NCBI GenBank assembly: GCA_046704385.1 | Contig: JBJKSB010000022.1 | Span: forward strand, 15,682-79,681 | DNA: 64,000 nt | Origin: GH45 sp046704385 | GTDB taxonomy: Bacteria; Bacteroidota; Bacteroidia; Bacteroidales; SZUA-534 | Reading direction: 5' to 3' | Shown here: positions 35,258 through 44,446 of the stretch, one piece after another | How positions within the stretch are numbered: the stretch's first letter is position 1 | Layout of the letters: every line of letters starts with the position of its first letter | Position numbers and translations under genes: made by a program | Notes under the pieces: model-generated | The model's input: the letters and a program-made list of their open reading frames with translations, nothing else | Told to the model about the DNA's origin: nothing | The model's database searches: none

Positions 35258-37492
35258 TTATTTTTTTTGAAATGAAATACCTTTATCCGGATCAGAATAT
35301 AAATTATCATTAAGGAAATTTATCATCTTAGTAAATAGGTGATACCGGGTATTCCCTCCGTAAATACTATGGTTCCGATTGGTATATAAAAACATCTCGA
35401 ATTGTTTATCGGCCTGTACAAATGCCTCTGAAATTTCCAGTGTATTTTGCATATGCACATTATCATCGCCGGTACCATGAATGATCAACAGCTTGCCTTT
35501 CAATTGATCCACATGGTTTATCGGTGAATTGTTATCATAACCATCAGGATTTTCCTGTGGTGTACGCATAAAGCGCTCGGTATAAATATTATCGTAATAA
35601 CGCCAATTGGTTACCGGTGCCACTGCAATGCCCGCTTTAAAATAATCGGCCCCCTGGGTCATACAATTCAGCGCCATAAATCCGCCGTAACTCCAACCCC
35701 AGATACCAATCCTTCCGGAATCAACATAATGTAAACTACCCAGGTATTTAGCAGCTTCAATTTGATCGATGGTTTCGTATTTACCTAGTTGCAGGTAAGT
35801 CATTTTACGGAATTCTTCACCCCGGGCTCCGGTACCTCTTCCATCAACACAAGCCACTATATATCCATCTGCTGCCAAAATCTGCTCCCAGCCAACACTA
35901 AAATTATCAAGCACTTCCTGCGAATTTGGTCCGCTGTATTGTGTCATTAAAACCGGATACGTTTTACTGGTATCAAAATCAATCGGCTTGATCATCCAAC
36001 CGTTGAGTTCAACCCCTTCAGAAGTCGTAAATTTGAAAAATTCCTTGGGTGAAATATTTACACCTTTTAGTTTTTCCTTTAGTGCTGCATTATCTTCAAG
36101 TATTCTTATCTGTTTACCCGATGATTCATGCAACGTTACCAAAGTTGGTGTGGTCACACATGAATAATAATTGATATAATATTTAAAACTACTACTAAAA
36201 ACAGCACGGTTTGATCCATCTGACTCGTTCAGCTTTTTAGTTTTTGAACCATCAATTTTTACAGCATAAACACTTCGTTGCATCGGTGTAGGTTGTGCAC
36301 TCTGATAATAAACCAGCTTTTTTTGAGGATCGAATCCCAAATAATTAGTCACGTCCCACTGCCCTTTGGTTACCTGATTTACCAGGGAACCATCGGCATT
36401 GTAATAATAAATATGAAGATACCCATCACGTTCACTGGTATAAATAAATTGATCGCCATTATTTACAAAGGTCAGGTTATCAAAATTGGTTTCATCCAGG
36501 TACCATTTGTTCTCTTCGGTATAAAAAACTTTTGATTTTCCGCTTTTAGCGTCGGCATATAAGAACTCCAGCTTATTTTGCAAACGGTTAAGTCTGTAAA
36601 ATACAATTTGACCTTTGGGCGACCATTTTAACCGTGGAAGATATTGATCGGTCTCCTCACCTACATCCACTTTAACCGTGTTTTTATTTTCGATATTAAA
36701 AGTATATATACCAACAATACTGTTGGGTTCGCCGGCTTTTGGGTACTTAAATGCGTAATTTTCAGGATATAGCGCATTTTCTTTACGTTCAGGGAACATA
36801 CCTTTGAAAAAGGTAATATTGAAAACCGGAACCTGACTCTCATCAAATTTACAGTAAGCCAGATATTTTCCATCAGGCGACCATTCAAAAGCCTGGTTGT
36901 ATTCAAATTCTTCTTCATAAACCCAATCGGGTGCACCGTTTATAATCTTGTTCCATTCACCATCGGTCGTGACAGGTTGCTCTGATCCTGATACCAGGTC
37001 TTTAATAAAAATGTTATTATCACGTACAAAAGCAACTTTGTTTCCATCGGGCGACAGGGTTGCTAAACGCTGAACGCCCTTGTCAGAAACAGGATATAAC
37101 TTTTTCGTCTTAATATCCCATACATAATAATCGGCTGTAAAAGAACGCCGGTAAATGCGTTGACGATTGATATAAAAGATAATTTTACTTTCGTCATCAT
37201 TAAATTCATAACTGGAAAGCGAGTTTATCAACGTATCATTCAACTCTTTCAGCGTCAGAATTTCATCCACCTTGTCACCGGTTTTGTAACTGTACCGGGC
37301 AATTATTGAATCGCCGATTAAAGCGGTATAGTGGATACCATCGTTCATCGACCGTAAGCCATTTACCGATTTAGGATAATAAGTATAAGTACGATAAAGA
37401 TCAGCTACAGTAACATTCACCTTTTGTGTTTCCTGAGCCAGCCCAAGGTAACCGGTTATTACTATGAACCCAATTAATATTACATTCTTCAT
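35258..37492 (-). CDS. Dipeptidyl-peptidase IV-like S9 serine peptidase
   Basis: 744 aa, the size of DPP-IV. The signal peptide ends near GYLGLAQ. An N-terminal eight-bladed propeller (DPPIV_N) contains DWVYEEEF, the Glu-Glu motif that binds the substrate N-terminus. The C-terminal hydrolase has nucleophile S601 in GWSYGGF, Asp in GTGDDNVH (about 676) and H708 in NRNHSIYG. It releases X-Pro dipeptides from peptides in the periplasm. It shares strand with pepD and the MFS transporter downstream. Confidence 0.93.
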   Translation of the reverse strand: MKNVILIGFIVITGYLGLAQETQKVNVTVADLYRTYTYYPKSVNGLRSMNDGIHYTALIGDSIIARYSYKTGDKVDEILTLKELNDTLINSLSSYEFNDDESKIIFYINRQRIYRRSFTADYYVWDIKTKKLYPVSDKGVQRLATLSPDGNKVAFVRDNNIFIKDLVSGSEQPVTTDGEWNKIINGAPDWVYEEEFEYNQAFEWSPDGKYLAYCKFDESQVPVFNITFFKGMFPERKENALYPENYAFKYPKAGEPNSIVGIYTFNIENKNTVKVDVGEETDQYLPRLKWSPKGQIVFYRLNRLQNKLEFLYADAKSGKSKVFYTEENKWYLDETNFDNLTFVNNGDQFIYTSERDGYLHIYYYNADGSLVNQVTKGQWDVTNYLGFDPQKKLVYYQSAQPTPMQRSVYAVKIDGSKTKKLNESDGSNRAVFSSSFKYYINYYSCVTTPTLVTLHESSGKQIRILEDNAALKEKLKGVNISPKEFFKFTTSEGVELNGWMIKPIDFDTSKTYPVLMTQYSGPNSQEVLDNFSVGWEQILAADGYIVACVDGRGTGARGEEFRKMTYLQLGKYETIDQIEAAKYLGSLHYVDSGRIGIWGWSYGGFMALNCMTQGADYFKAGIAVAPVTNWRYYDNIYTERFMRTPQENPDGYDNNSPINHVDQLKGKLLIIHGTGDDNVHMQNTLEISEAFVQADKQFEMFLYTNRNHSIYGGNTRYHLFTKMINFLNDNLYSDPDKGISFQKK

Positions 37493-37759
37493 AAAATTGA
37501 ATTATTATTTAGCGTAATTAAAATCGACTTTTATAAAAAAGAGGTTAAAGATTACATTTTATTTGCAAGATTAAAACCCCATTTTTATGTTATGTAATAA
37601 TTTAAGCAACACAAGATTATTAAATAAATAAACAAATAGTAATATATTTTGATTTTTTCATGAACAGATTTATAATATGGCAATAAGTTTTCTGTGATAA
37701 AGAAATAATCAATAATATTCCGCTTATCTTTAATTTTTTAATTGAGAAAATACAAAACT

Positions 37760-38098
37760 ATGGAAGATGAGATATACATTTTATGGCATTCAGACAATTT
37801 TATAACCGCTGAAAAACTTGTATTCAAATATGCTATTAACTGCCTTTTACAAGGATGGTTTAAAAAAGTAACTGTAATAATCTGGGGAGCCTCATCCAAA
37901 ATGGCTGAACAGGACGAAAGGATTCAACACCTGATTAAAAAAGGAATGGAACAAGGTGTGAAATTTACAGCCTGTAAAGCCTGCGCTGATGAATTAGACA
38001 CTTCCGATGTGCTTGAATCATTGGGAGTTGAAGTTATTTATTGGGGACAACCTTTAAGCGATTTGCTGAAACAAGGGAAAAAAGTGCTAAGTATATAA
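37760..38098 (+). CDS. DsrE family protein
   Basis: 112 aa from the ATG at 37760 (MEDEIYILWHSDN); a TTG six codons upstream is less likely. DsrE-like fold: IYILWHSDNFITAEKLVFKY, KVTVIIWGASSKMAEQDERI, and FTACKACADELDTSDVLES with CKAC near residue 75. Such proteins often take part in sulfur relay, but many stand-alone members have unknown roles. The racemase-like gene starts 11 bp later, so the two form an operon. Confidence 0.85.
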   Translation: MEDEIYILWHSDNFITAEKLVFKYAINCLLQGWFKKVTVIIWGASSKMAEQDERIQHLIKKGMEQGVKFTACKACADELDTSDVLESLGVEVIYWGQPLSDLLKQGKKVLSI

Positions 38099-38109
38099 AA
38101 TTATAATAT

Positions 38110-38811
38110 ATGCAAAAAACCATAGGTATAATCGGAGGGATTGGCCCGGAATCAACGCTTGATTATTATAAAAAACTGGTTGACGGATATCGCCAAATGA
38201 TAACAGACGGAAGTTATCCCAGGGTAATTATTAATTGTATTGACCTAAAGGAAATGCTTGATCTTATTGCGAAAAGACAGTTTGGTTTATTGGTAGAGGC
38301 CCTGTTGATTGAGTTGGATAAACTAAAAGCTGCAGGTGCAGAATTTGCCGCAATGGCTTCCAATACACCTCATATTATTTTTAACGAGCTGCAACCCCGG
38401 TCACCTTTGCGCCTGTTAAGTATAGTTGATGCAACTGTGGCTGAAATTAAAAAAAGCGGATTGAAAAAAGTTGCACTATGGGGCACTAAAACTACCATGA
38501 ACGGTGGTTTTTACAAAAATGCTGCCGAAAAAGCAGGTATTAAAGTAATTATTCCCAATATCGACCAGCAGGAACTCATTCACAGTAAATATTTTGATGA
38601 GCTGGTTTTAGGAATATTTAAGGATGAAACCCTGAATAAGTATAAGTCAATTGGAAATGATATGAAAAAGGAGTATGGTATTAAAGGAATTATTCTTGGT
38701 GGAACTGAATTACCTTTGTTGATAAAACAGGAAAGTTTTCAGGATCTAAAATTATTTGATACCTCTGCTTTGCATGTTAATAAAATTCTGGATTACGCGT
38801 TAGATTTTTAA
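38110..38811 (+). CDS. Aspartate/glutamate racemase-family protein lacking both catalytic cysteines
   Basis: 233 aa with the racemase two-lobe fold: IGIIGGIGPESTLDYYKKLV at the start, then MASNTPHIIF and GIILGGTELPLLI. In cofactor-independent racemases the two catalytic residues are the Cys in (P/x)CNT and GCTE. Here they are Ser (ASNTPH) and Gly (GGTEL), so ordinary two-base racemisation is unlikely. Related proteins with these substitutions are often still labelled racemase. A binding, regulatory or different lyase activity is possible. Operon partner of the DsrE gene. Confidence 0.8.
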   Translation: MQKTIGIIGGIGPESTLDYYKKLVDGYRQMITDGSYPRVIINCIDLKEMLDLIAKRQFGLLVEALLIELDKLKAAGAEFAAMASNTPHIIFNELQPRSPLRLLSIVDATVAEIKKSGLKKVALWGTKTTMNGGFYKNAAEKAGIKVIIPNIDQQELIHSKYFDELVLGIFKDETLNKYKSIGNDMKKEYGIKGIILGGTELPLLIKQESFQDLKLFDTSALHVNKILDYALDF

Positions 38812-39052
38812 AACTGAAAAGCAATCCCAGACTTAAGGATTTAAATGATTGGAAAGGAAATAGTGTCATCCCACAGTGGATCAGTACTTGAGAGTAACAG
38901 GAATATTTATATTCAGGGCTTCGCTTGAACCTATAATCCGCAGGTCTCTTCAACAATCGGTTGATAGTCATCAGATCGTTAGTTTGCAAAAGTAAATAAA
39001 CAACAAGTATGAAAACATTGAGATAAGAAATACCTTTATGGAAAAAGCTCCA

Positions 39053-39175
39053 TCTGCTGCATTAGCTTTAGTCATCGGATAGATAAAATCTAACAGTCAT
39101 ATTAAGCACAGCAGATTATTGAGATAAAGCCAGAGAGTATTTAGGGGAAAACCCATTATCACGATGTTAGCCACT
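39053..39175 (+). ncRNA. Candidate bridge RNA of the IS110 element
   Basis: Non-coding left end of the element. Stem TCTGCTG (39053-39059)/CAGCAGA (39109-39115), with inner GCTT/AAGC, closes a loop. The loop holds TAGTCATCGGA (39069-39079), identical to the target left half plus core in the empty site, and AACAGTC (39092-39098), complementary at 6 of 7 positions to GACTGCT right of the insertion. A second part carries AGAGTAT (39134-39140), identical to the element's right end (40229-40235), and ACGAT (39161-39165), complementary to ATCGT at its left end (38975-38979). This matches target- and donor-binding loops of IS110 bridge RNAs. Confidence 0.65.
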
Positions 39176-39195
39176 CAATACGGAGCATAAAAAAA

Positions 39196-40212
39196 ATGTT
39201 TATGCAAGTATACGGAATTGATTTATCAATGGAAAAGTTCGATGTTAATTACATTGATGAAAATGGAAAAGAACACAAAAAGGAAGTGAAAAACCAAGTA
39301 AAGAACATATCAAAGTTTCTTGAAGCAGTTTCAAAAGATGCTGTTTTATGTGCTGAAAATACAGGAACATATGGAGACTTATTGTTATTTCTTGCCAATC
39401 AATTAGCTATTAAAATAGCTTTGGTCCCAGGATATACAATTAAACACAGTCTTGGAATTATTAAAGGTAAATCAGATCCTATTGATGCTGGTAGAATACG
39501 AGAGTATGGAGAGAGGTTTAGAGATAAATTAACTTTTAAAAGATACGATACAGAAGAAATTGCAGAATTAAAATCATTGTATTCTTTACGATCACAGTTA
39601 GTCAAAGCAAGAAAGATTATACGTACAGGAGAACATAGCAGAACAAAAGCCCCTATGCAAAGTATTGTCGTAAAAAAACACAGTAAAATAGCTTTAATGC
39701 AATTAGATGCTGATATAGAGGCTTTGGAAATTGAAATGGAGGACATTATAAAGCAGGATCCAGAACTCAATGAAAGCTACAGATTCGCAACAAGTGTGAA
39801 AGGTATTGGTCCTGTTATTGCTACTGATTTGATAATAAAAACAGGAAACTTTAAAACCATAGATACAGCTCGAAAAGCGGCTTCGTATGCTGGTGTTTGC
39901 CCTTTTCCTAATGAATCAGGTAAAATGGTTGGAAAACGCAAAACTAGCCCATTTGCTGACCGAAAACTAAAATCCTTGTTGTATATGGGGGCTAAATCTG
40001 CAGTCAAGCATAACAAAGAATACAGATTGTATTACCAAAAGAAAAAACTTGAAGGCAAATCGCACTATCTAATAATGAATAATGTTTCGAACAAAATGCT
40101 TAGAACAATTTATGCTGTTGTCAAAAATAGGATACCATACAGTCAGGAATATATAAATCTTGACCCTAGAGAATTAGAAAATTTTAATAGCTCCACTGAA
40201 AAAGTGGCTTAA
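39196..40212 (+). CDS. IS110 family transposase (DEDD recombinase)
   Basis: 338 aa. The RuvC-like DEDD domain has D9 (YGIDLS), E54 (CAENTGTYGD), D94 and D97 (KSDPIDAGRI). A coiled region leads to the Transposase_20 domain: SVKGIGPVIATDLIIKTGNF, AASYAGVCPFPNESGKMVG with candidate catalytic S241, and DRKLKSLLYMGAKSAVKH. All key residues are present and there is no frameshift, so the element may still be active. In this family the enzyme uses a bridge RNA from the adjacent non-coding region to choose its target. Confidence 0.95.
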   Translation: MFMQVYGIDLSMEKFDVNYIDENGKEHKKEVKNQVKNISKFLEAVSKDAVLCAENTGTYGDLLLFLANQLAIKIALVPGYTIKHSLGIIKGKSDPIDAGRIREYGERFRDKLTFKRYDTEEIAELKSLYSLRSQLVKARKIIRTGEHSRTKAPMQSIVVKKHSKIALMQLDADIEALEIEMEDIIKQDPELNESYRFATSVKGIGPVIATDLIIKTGNFKTIDTARKAASYAGVCPFPNESGKMVGKRKTSPFADRKLKSLLYMGAKSAVKHNKEYRLYYQKKKLEGKSHYLIMNNVSNKMLRTIYAVVKNRIPYSQEYINLDPRELENFNSSTEKVA

Positions 40213-40371
40213 AAACTTGTAATTTATTAGAGTATATGACTGCTAAAATAAAAGCACCAAAAAAATTGAACAAATTACTTTTAAATCAACAAGTCATCCG
40301 ATGACTTGCGGAATCAAGGTTGAAGCGAAACCCTCATTTATTATATAATCTCTTTCGAATAACCGGCCTGG

Positions 40372-40838
40372 CTATTTTTTAGTAAAAACGTAGGTTTCCT
40401 CTGAATCACCATACGATGATGATGCTTTAACATTGATTTGTAAATTAGAATCTACGAGTTGATAACTTTCCACAAGAGTCATTTCATTTCCGTCCTGCAT
40501 GGGTATTTTCGTTGTTACAACCAAGGTCTTTGAATCTTTTGACCAAACTGCGGTCGATTTCTTTTCACTATCCCGCCAACCTTTGTTGATACATTCTTTT
40601 CCATCAAGAGTAAGTTTGTCGGTAAAGGTGAAATTCTGATCGCGGAAAGTAGAATGTCTCTCAATTGTCAGCGTTTTCTTATCCTGGGTCAGAACAAGCT
40701 GGTTGGGTGCCATACTAAATTGTTCGTTCAGCGTGCTTTTGGCTTTGTCGAAATCCAGGTACCTGAAAAATTTGTTTTTTTAGCAAACGATGCTGTGGAT
40801 AAGGCCACAATTAATAATAGAAGAGATAAATGTTTCAT
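40372..40838 (-). pseudogene. Small secreted protein gene broken by a one-base frameshift
   Basis: An ATG at 40838 starts a signal peptide (MKHLSLLLLIVALSTASFA) continuing KKTNFSGTW; the frame then reads ISTKPKAR and stops. Adding one base in the GG at 40755-40756 (complement CC) would give NFSGTWDFDKAKSTLNEQFS and join the 113-residue frame ending at 40372 (LVLTQDKKTLTIERHSTFRD...). The restored protein (~155 aa) resembles common Bacteroidota periplasmic 'FSGTWxxxxxKS' proteins of unknown function. It is a genuine mutation or a sequencing error. It lies just beyond the IS110/MITE insertion. Confidence 0.75.
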
Positions 40839-40975
40839 AATTATTGATTTATGAGTTTATACTTTTTGCAAGCTAAGAAAATTAAACCATTTTTCTTACA
40901 AATAATATAAACCGGTTTCAAAGCAGACTTCTGGCATTTCTTCTATCTTTGTTCTTTATTAAAAGGAATAAAGTC

Positions 40976-41350
40976 ATGGATCATTTTTCAACAAATCTTA
41001 TTATTGCAATTATATCATATTTATTGATGCAGGTAGCCGGAGCGATAATTGCAAAATCCGGCAAACCATATAAAACTTCAGTATTTACTGTTCACAAACT
41101 GGCTGCATTGGCAGCAATTGTATTATTTGTTTTATGGATATTACCAATATTGAACGCAGGCAGTGCTACTTTGTTTTTATGGATTCTGTTTATTGCAGCT
41201 GCCGTGTTGGTATTAATGCTTTTTATAACCGGTGGTATCGTCAGTACAAAATCAAAAGTACCTGCCATATTAACAAAAATTCATAAAGCATCGTCATTTG
41301 CCTTGCTGGTTATATTAGCTATTTTGGTAGGTAAAATATTGGTAATGTAA
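40976..41350 (+). CDS. Small four-helix membrane protein of unknown function
   Basis: 124 aa from the ATG at 40976 (MDHFSTNLIIAI), preceded by AAAAGGAATAAAG; an upstream in-frame ATG at 40949 is less likely. Four hydrophobic helices are seen: LIIAIISYLLMQVAGAII, LAALAAIVLFVLWILPIL, LFLWILFIAAAVLVLMLFI and ASSFALLVILAILVGKIL. No family is recognised. It is convergent with the GH2 gene. Confidence 0.7.
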   Translation: MDHFSTNLIIAIISYLLMQVAGAIIAKSGKPYKTSVFTVHKLAALAAIVLFVLWILPILNAGSATLFLWILFIAAAVLVLMLFITGGIVSTKSKVPAILTKIHKASSFALLVILAILVGKILVM

Positions 41351-41422
41351 AAAGCCATTTCTATTTTGGGTTTTGGGTTTTTAGTATATTTTCTTCTACT
41401 CTGAATTCAACAATTCGTTTGG

Positions 41423-44215
41423 TTAATTAACCATAACCGGCTTCGAAACAATTTCCCCGCTTTCCTTTGCCAAGGCCACAATAAATAATCCTTTTGACCA
41501 TTGGTTGGTATCAATACTTATTCTTTTTGATAGATGAAGGTTTTCATACAATTTTTGACCTGTTATATCGAAAACCGAAGCGTATTTATATTTAGCCGGG
41601 TTGTTCAGTATATTTATATTCAGGGCATTTATACCGGCATCATAATAAACATGAACATCACCGTCCGATTTATGTTGTCTCAGCGACTCAGTAGGTCCAT
41701 CAACCCTGGTAAGGTGAACCACATTTAATTTTGCATTTATTGAATTTTGAGATGGAGTTATAGTCAACCTGCCATCAGAAATGGTAATAGTATCTGTTTT
41801 CATGATCATACTTGTCGGCGTGTGATCGCCTGAAATGACCTTTCTTCCCTCAACTTCCAACTCGTGAAAACTGTCGGTATAATCAGGGTCGCCACAACCA
41901 ATACTGAATTGGTACAATCCATTGGGAATTTGAATTTCCCAAAACAAAGTTTTATCCTTTTGCATGTGATCAAAGGTATTAAACAAGGTATCCGACGTTG
42001 ATGTTCTCTCCCTGGTATTTGCCGTATTATCAGCCGACCAGCCATAAGTATATCCGTTTCCACGATTGCCAAATTTCTCACCGGAATCTACAAGATATCC
42101 ATAAGGCGGCACTGATGAAGCCGGTTGAAAATTAATCCGTATTTTTCCTGGAAGAATAATATTCTGCCCGGAATTCAGTACGTTATCATAATGCCAGTAG
42201 CAGGTATCACAATAAGCTTTTCCGGCTTTTAAACCTTTTACAATAATTGTATCATAATCCTGATTCAAAGAAACGTTTTCCCACTTAAAAATAGGATTGC
42301 CTGAAGTTTGTTGAATAAATTCCTCACCATTTCTGGACATAAAAACCGTATCACAATTCGAATAAACTTTTACTTCTACCATGGAATCTGTCCTTTCGGT
42401 AAACCGCCTACTGGAAATATATACAAAGGGTTCAGACGACCAGTTTGCCTTGTAAAAATAAAAGGCATCTTTCTTTGTTTTTCGATCGCGGGTTATCATC
42501 CCTTTATCATTTATTCCCGGGCTATGTCCTTCGTTACGTGCATCAGCTGCAAAATCGAATGCCACCCAAATGGCAGATGACCAGATATAGGGACGTGATG
42601 CAATTGCTTCATAGGTATTTTCATGGAAAAGGTCCTGGTACTCTTCCGGATGGAATGGACCACCGGTTGCCGGAGGTACCGGATTTGCCTGATGATCGTA
42701 AATATCTGCCCCGGCACCATATTCGCTGATTCCGATTTTTGAATTTGGATGCGCGGTACGCATTCCATCAATAAATGGTCCAAAATCGGAGGTTTTTCCA
42801 CCATACCAGCCAAGATATTTGTTAAACGAAATTAAATCGGTAACCCAGTTCGAATTGGCTTCGCTTATCATAGCCGCCTCGGTTGTTAACCGGGTAGAAT
42901 CCAGTGCATGGGCCAGGTCATTCTCTTTTTGAACCAGTGGTGCCGGATCAGGGGTGCTGTGTGCATTGATTTCATTGCTCATTCCCCAGAAAAATATTGA
43001 AGGGTGATTGTAATTCTGTTTTATAAGTTCTTTTAACTGCGAAAGTGTGTTATTTTCAAATTCAGGTGTTGTTAGTATATAATTTATCAATGGAACCTCA
43101 GTCCAAAGTATCATCCCGGAACTGTCGCAATAGCGATATGTAAAATCGCCATGCTGATAGTGAGCCAGCCTGATAAAATTGCAACCCATTTCGTGCACCA
43201 GTTCAAGGTCCTGTCGCCTGTCGGAATCTGAAACTGCATGGCCTTTATCCTGGTGATCCTCATGCATAGCCACTCCATGCAAGCGATAACTTTCACCATT
43301 TAAATAGAACCCGGTATTTTTATCAACATAATACGTCCTTATTCCAACCGGCTGAATTTGCTCGTCCTTCAATTCACCATTTACAAATAATTGAATTTTA
43401 GCTGTGTACAAATACGGGTTCTTCATACCATTCCAAAGTACAGGGTTTTGAACATTAAGGTTTTGCCGGATTGATGTTATGGAATCGTTAGGAAGCTGAA
43501 CAACCGAACTTACCGAATCGACAAGTTGTTGATTTTTATCAAAAAGCAATGTCAACACATTAATATTTTCGTTAACCCCGCTCTCGTTACCGACGAGTAT
43601 CATGGCGTTGATTTTTGCATTTGCATTCGAAATATTATATGGCGTAAGGTACACACCAGGCGAAGCATAATCCAGTGGTGATATAAAAGTTTTATCAGTA
43701 ATTAATAATTCAACCTGCCGGGTGATGCCGCCAAAAAAAGTAAAATCAGCTGATAGAGGCGGCGAAGGAATGGATGCAGAATTATCTACCTGAACAGCAA
43801 GAAGATTTTCATTTACTGAAGATATAAAATCAGTAATATCAAAAATAAAAGCGCCATGTCCTCCAATATGGGTGCCAACCATCTGACCGTTTAGGTAAAC
43901 CACTGTTTTCATATTGGCAGCACCAAATCGTAGAAATATCTTTTTCCCATTCCATAAAGGATCAAAACTAAAAGATTTGCGATACCAAAAAGCACCCCTT
44001 TTATAATTATTGCCTCCATCCTGTCCGTCGAGCCTGTTCCATGAATAAGGCAAATCGACACGCAGCCAGGAATTGTCGTCAAAAGAATTGTGGATCACAT
44101 TAGTATCAGTGGTCTGTCCGAGCGACCAATCGGCGTTCATCGGAACATGAGTACGCTGTGCCCATGACAGGCTTACCAAAATATTTAAAAAGCCAACAAA
44201 AAATAATCTTTTCAT
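41423..44215 (-). CDS. GH2 family glycosidase with malectin-like domain and type IX sorting tail
   Basis: 930 aa, predicted secreted beta-galactosidase/beta-glucuronidase-like enzyme. The signal peptide ends near SLSWAQ. The N-terminal sugar-binding jelly-roll contains PYSWNRLDGQDGGNNYKRGAFWYRK. The Ig-like domain is followed by a TIM barrel (about 300-560) with acid/base E415 in WGMSNEINAHS and nucleophile E498 in GISEYGAGAD. Residues about 690-830 look like a malectin-like carbohydrate-binding domain (KIRINFQPASS; LYQFSIGCGDPDY). The last ~75 residues are a Por-type T9SS tail (ASVFDITGQKLYENLHLSKR). The exact sugar specificity is undecided. Confidence 0.88.
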   Translation of the reverse strand: MKRLFFVGFLNILVSLSWAQRTHVPMNADWSLGQTTDTNVIHNSFDDNSWLRVDLPYSWNRLDGQDGGNNYKRGAFWYRKSFSFDPLWNGKKIFLRFGAANMKTVVYLNGQMVGTHIGGHGAFIFDITDFISSVNENLLAVQVDNSASIPSPPLSADFTFFGGITRQVELLITDKTFISPLDYASPGVYLTPYNISNANAKINAMILVGNESGVNENINVLTLLFDKNQQLVDSVSSVVQLPNDSITSIRQNLNVQNPVLWNGMKNPYLYTAKIQLFVNGELKDEQIQPVGIRTYYVDKNTGFYLNGESYRLHGVAMHEDHQDKGHAVSDSDRRQDLELVHEMGCNFIRLAHYQHGDFTYRYCDSSGMILWTEVPLINYILTTPEFENNTLSQLKELIKQNYNHPSIFFWGMSNEINAHSTPDPAPLVQKENDLAHALDSTRLTTEAAMISEANSNWVTDLISFNKYLGWYGGKTSDFGPFIDGMRTAHPNSKIGISEYGAGADIYDHQANPVPPATGGPFHPEEYQDLFHENTYEAIASRPYIWSSAIWVAFDFAADARNEGHSPGINDKGMITRDRKTKKDAFYFYKANWSSEPFVYISSRRFTERTDSMVEVKVYSNCDTVFMSRNGEEFIQQTSGNPIFKWENVSLNQDYDTIIVKGLKAGKAYCDTCYWHYDNVLNSGQNIILPGKIRINFQPASSVPPYGYLVDSGEKFGNRGNGYTYGWSADNTANTRERTSTSDTLFNTFDHMQKDKTLFWEIQIPNGLYQFSIGCGDPDYTDSFHELEVEGRKVISGDHTPTSMIMKTDTITISDGRLTITPSQNSINAKLNVVHLTRVDGPTESLRQHKSDGDVHVYYDAGINALNINILNNPAKYKYASVFDITGQKLYENLHLSKRISIDTNQWSKGLFIVALAKESGEIVSKPVMVN

Positions 44216-44446
44216 TTCTTATTTATTTTAGATTCTGATTTTCATTATTTAGCATTTAAGTAAAAAGCCAATCCTTAAAATTATGTGAAATCATATTTGA
44301 TAATCAGGAATTTCATCTGTTAATTTTTTCACCATACTCAACAAAAACTCACACTTTTCATTATATTACACATTAATAAATAGTTATAAAAAATATCATT
44401 TCAATAATAGATAGAATTTTTTGATTTCAAAAATGGATGTAATTTG

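Larger units (their letters stand above)
38974..40239 (+). mobile_element. IS110-family insertion sequence with GA core at both ends
   Basis: Boundaries come from the unoccupied repeat copy at 45624-45791. The left flank matches up to GA at 38974-38975 (ignoring substitutions) and the right flank resumes at GA 40238-40239. One GA is counted as target core and one as element core, so the element is 1264 bp. It has no terminal inverted repeats and no longer target duplication, as expected for IS110. The transposase has 220 bp of non-coding sequence on its left and only 27 bp on its right, the IS110 (not IS1111) layout. Confidence 0.88.
38916..40333. repeat. Small inverted-repeat (MITE-like) element, copy 1, interrupted by the IS110 element
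   Basis: The left part 38916-38975 and right part 40238-40333 join to about 156 bp matching 45624-45791 (copy 2, opposite orientation). The termini are imperfect inverted repeats: 38916-38945 (GGGCTTCGCTTGAACC...) against the complement of 40304-40333 agree at about 24 of 30 positions. Inside lies CAAGTCATCCGATGACTTG (40290-40308), a near-perfect palindrome. The whole IS110 element sits between the halves. 38812-38915 shows nothing recognisable. Confidence 0.75.

Noticed and set aside
38965..40250. A longer target-site duplication around the IS110 element
   Set aside because: Comparison with the empty copy shows only the GA core at both ends; other similarity belongs to the interrupted repeat itself.
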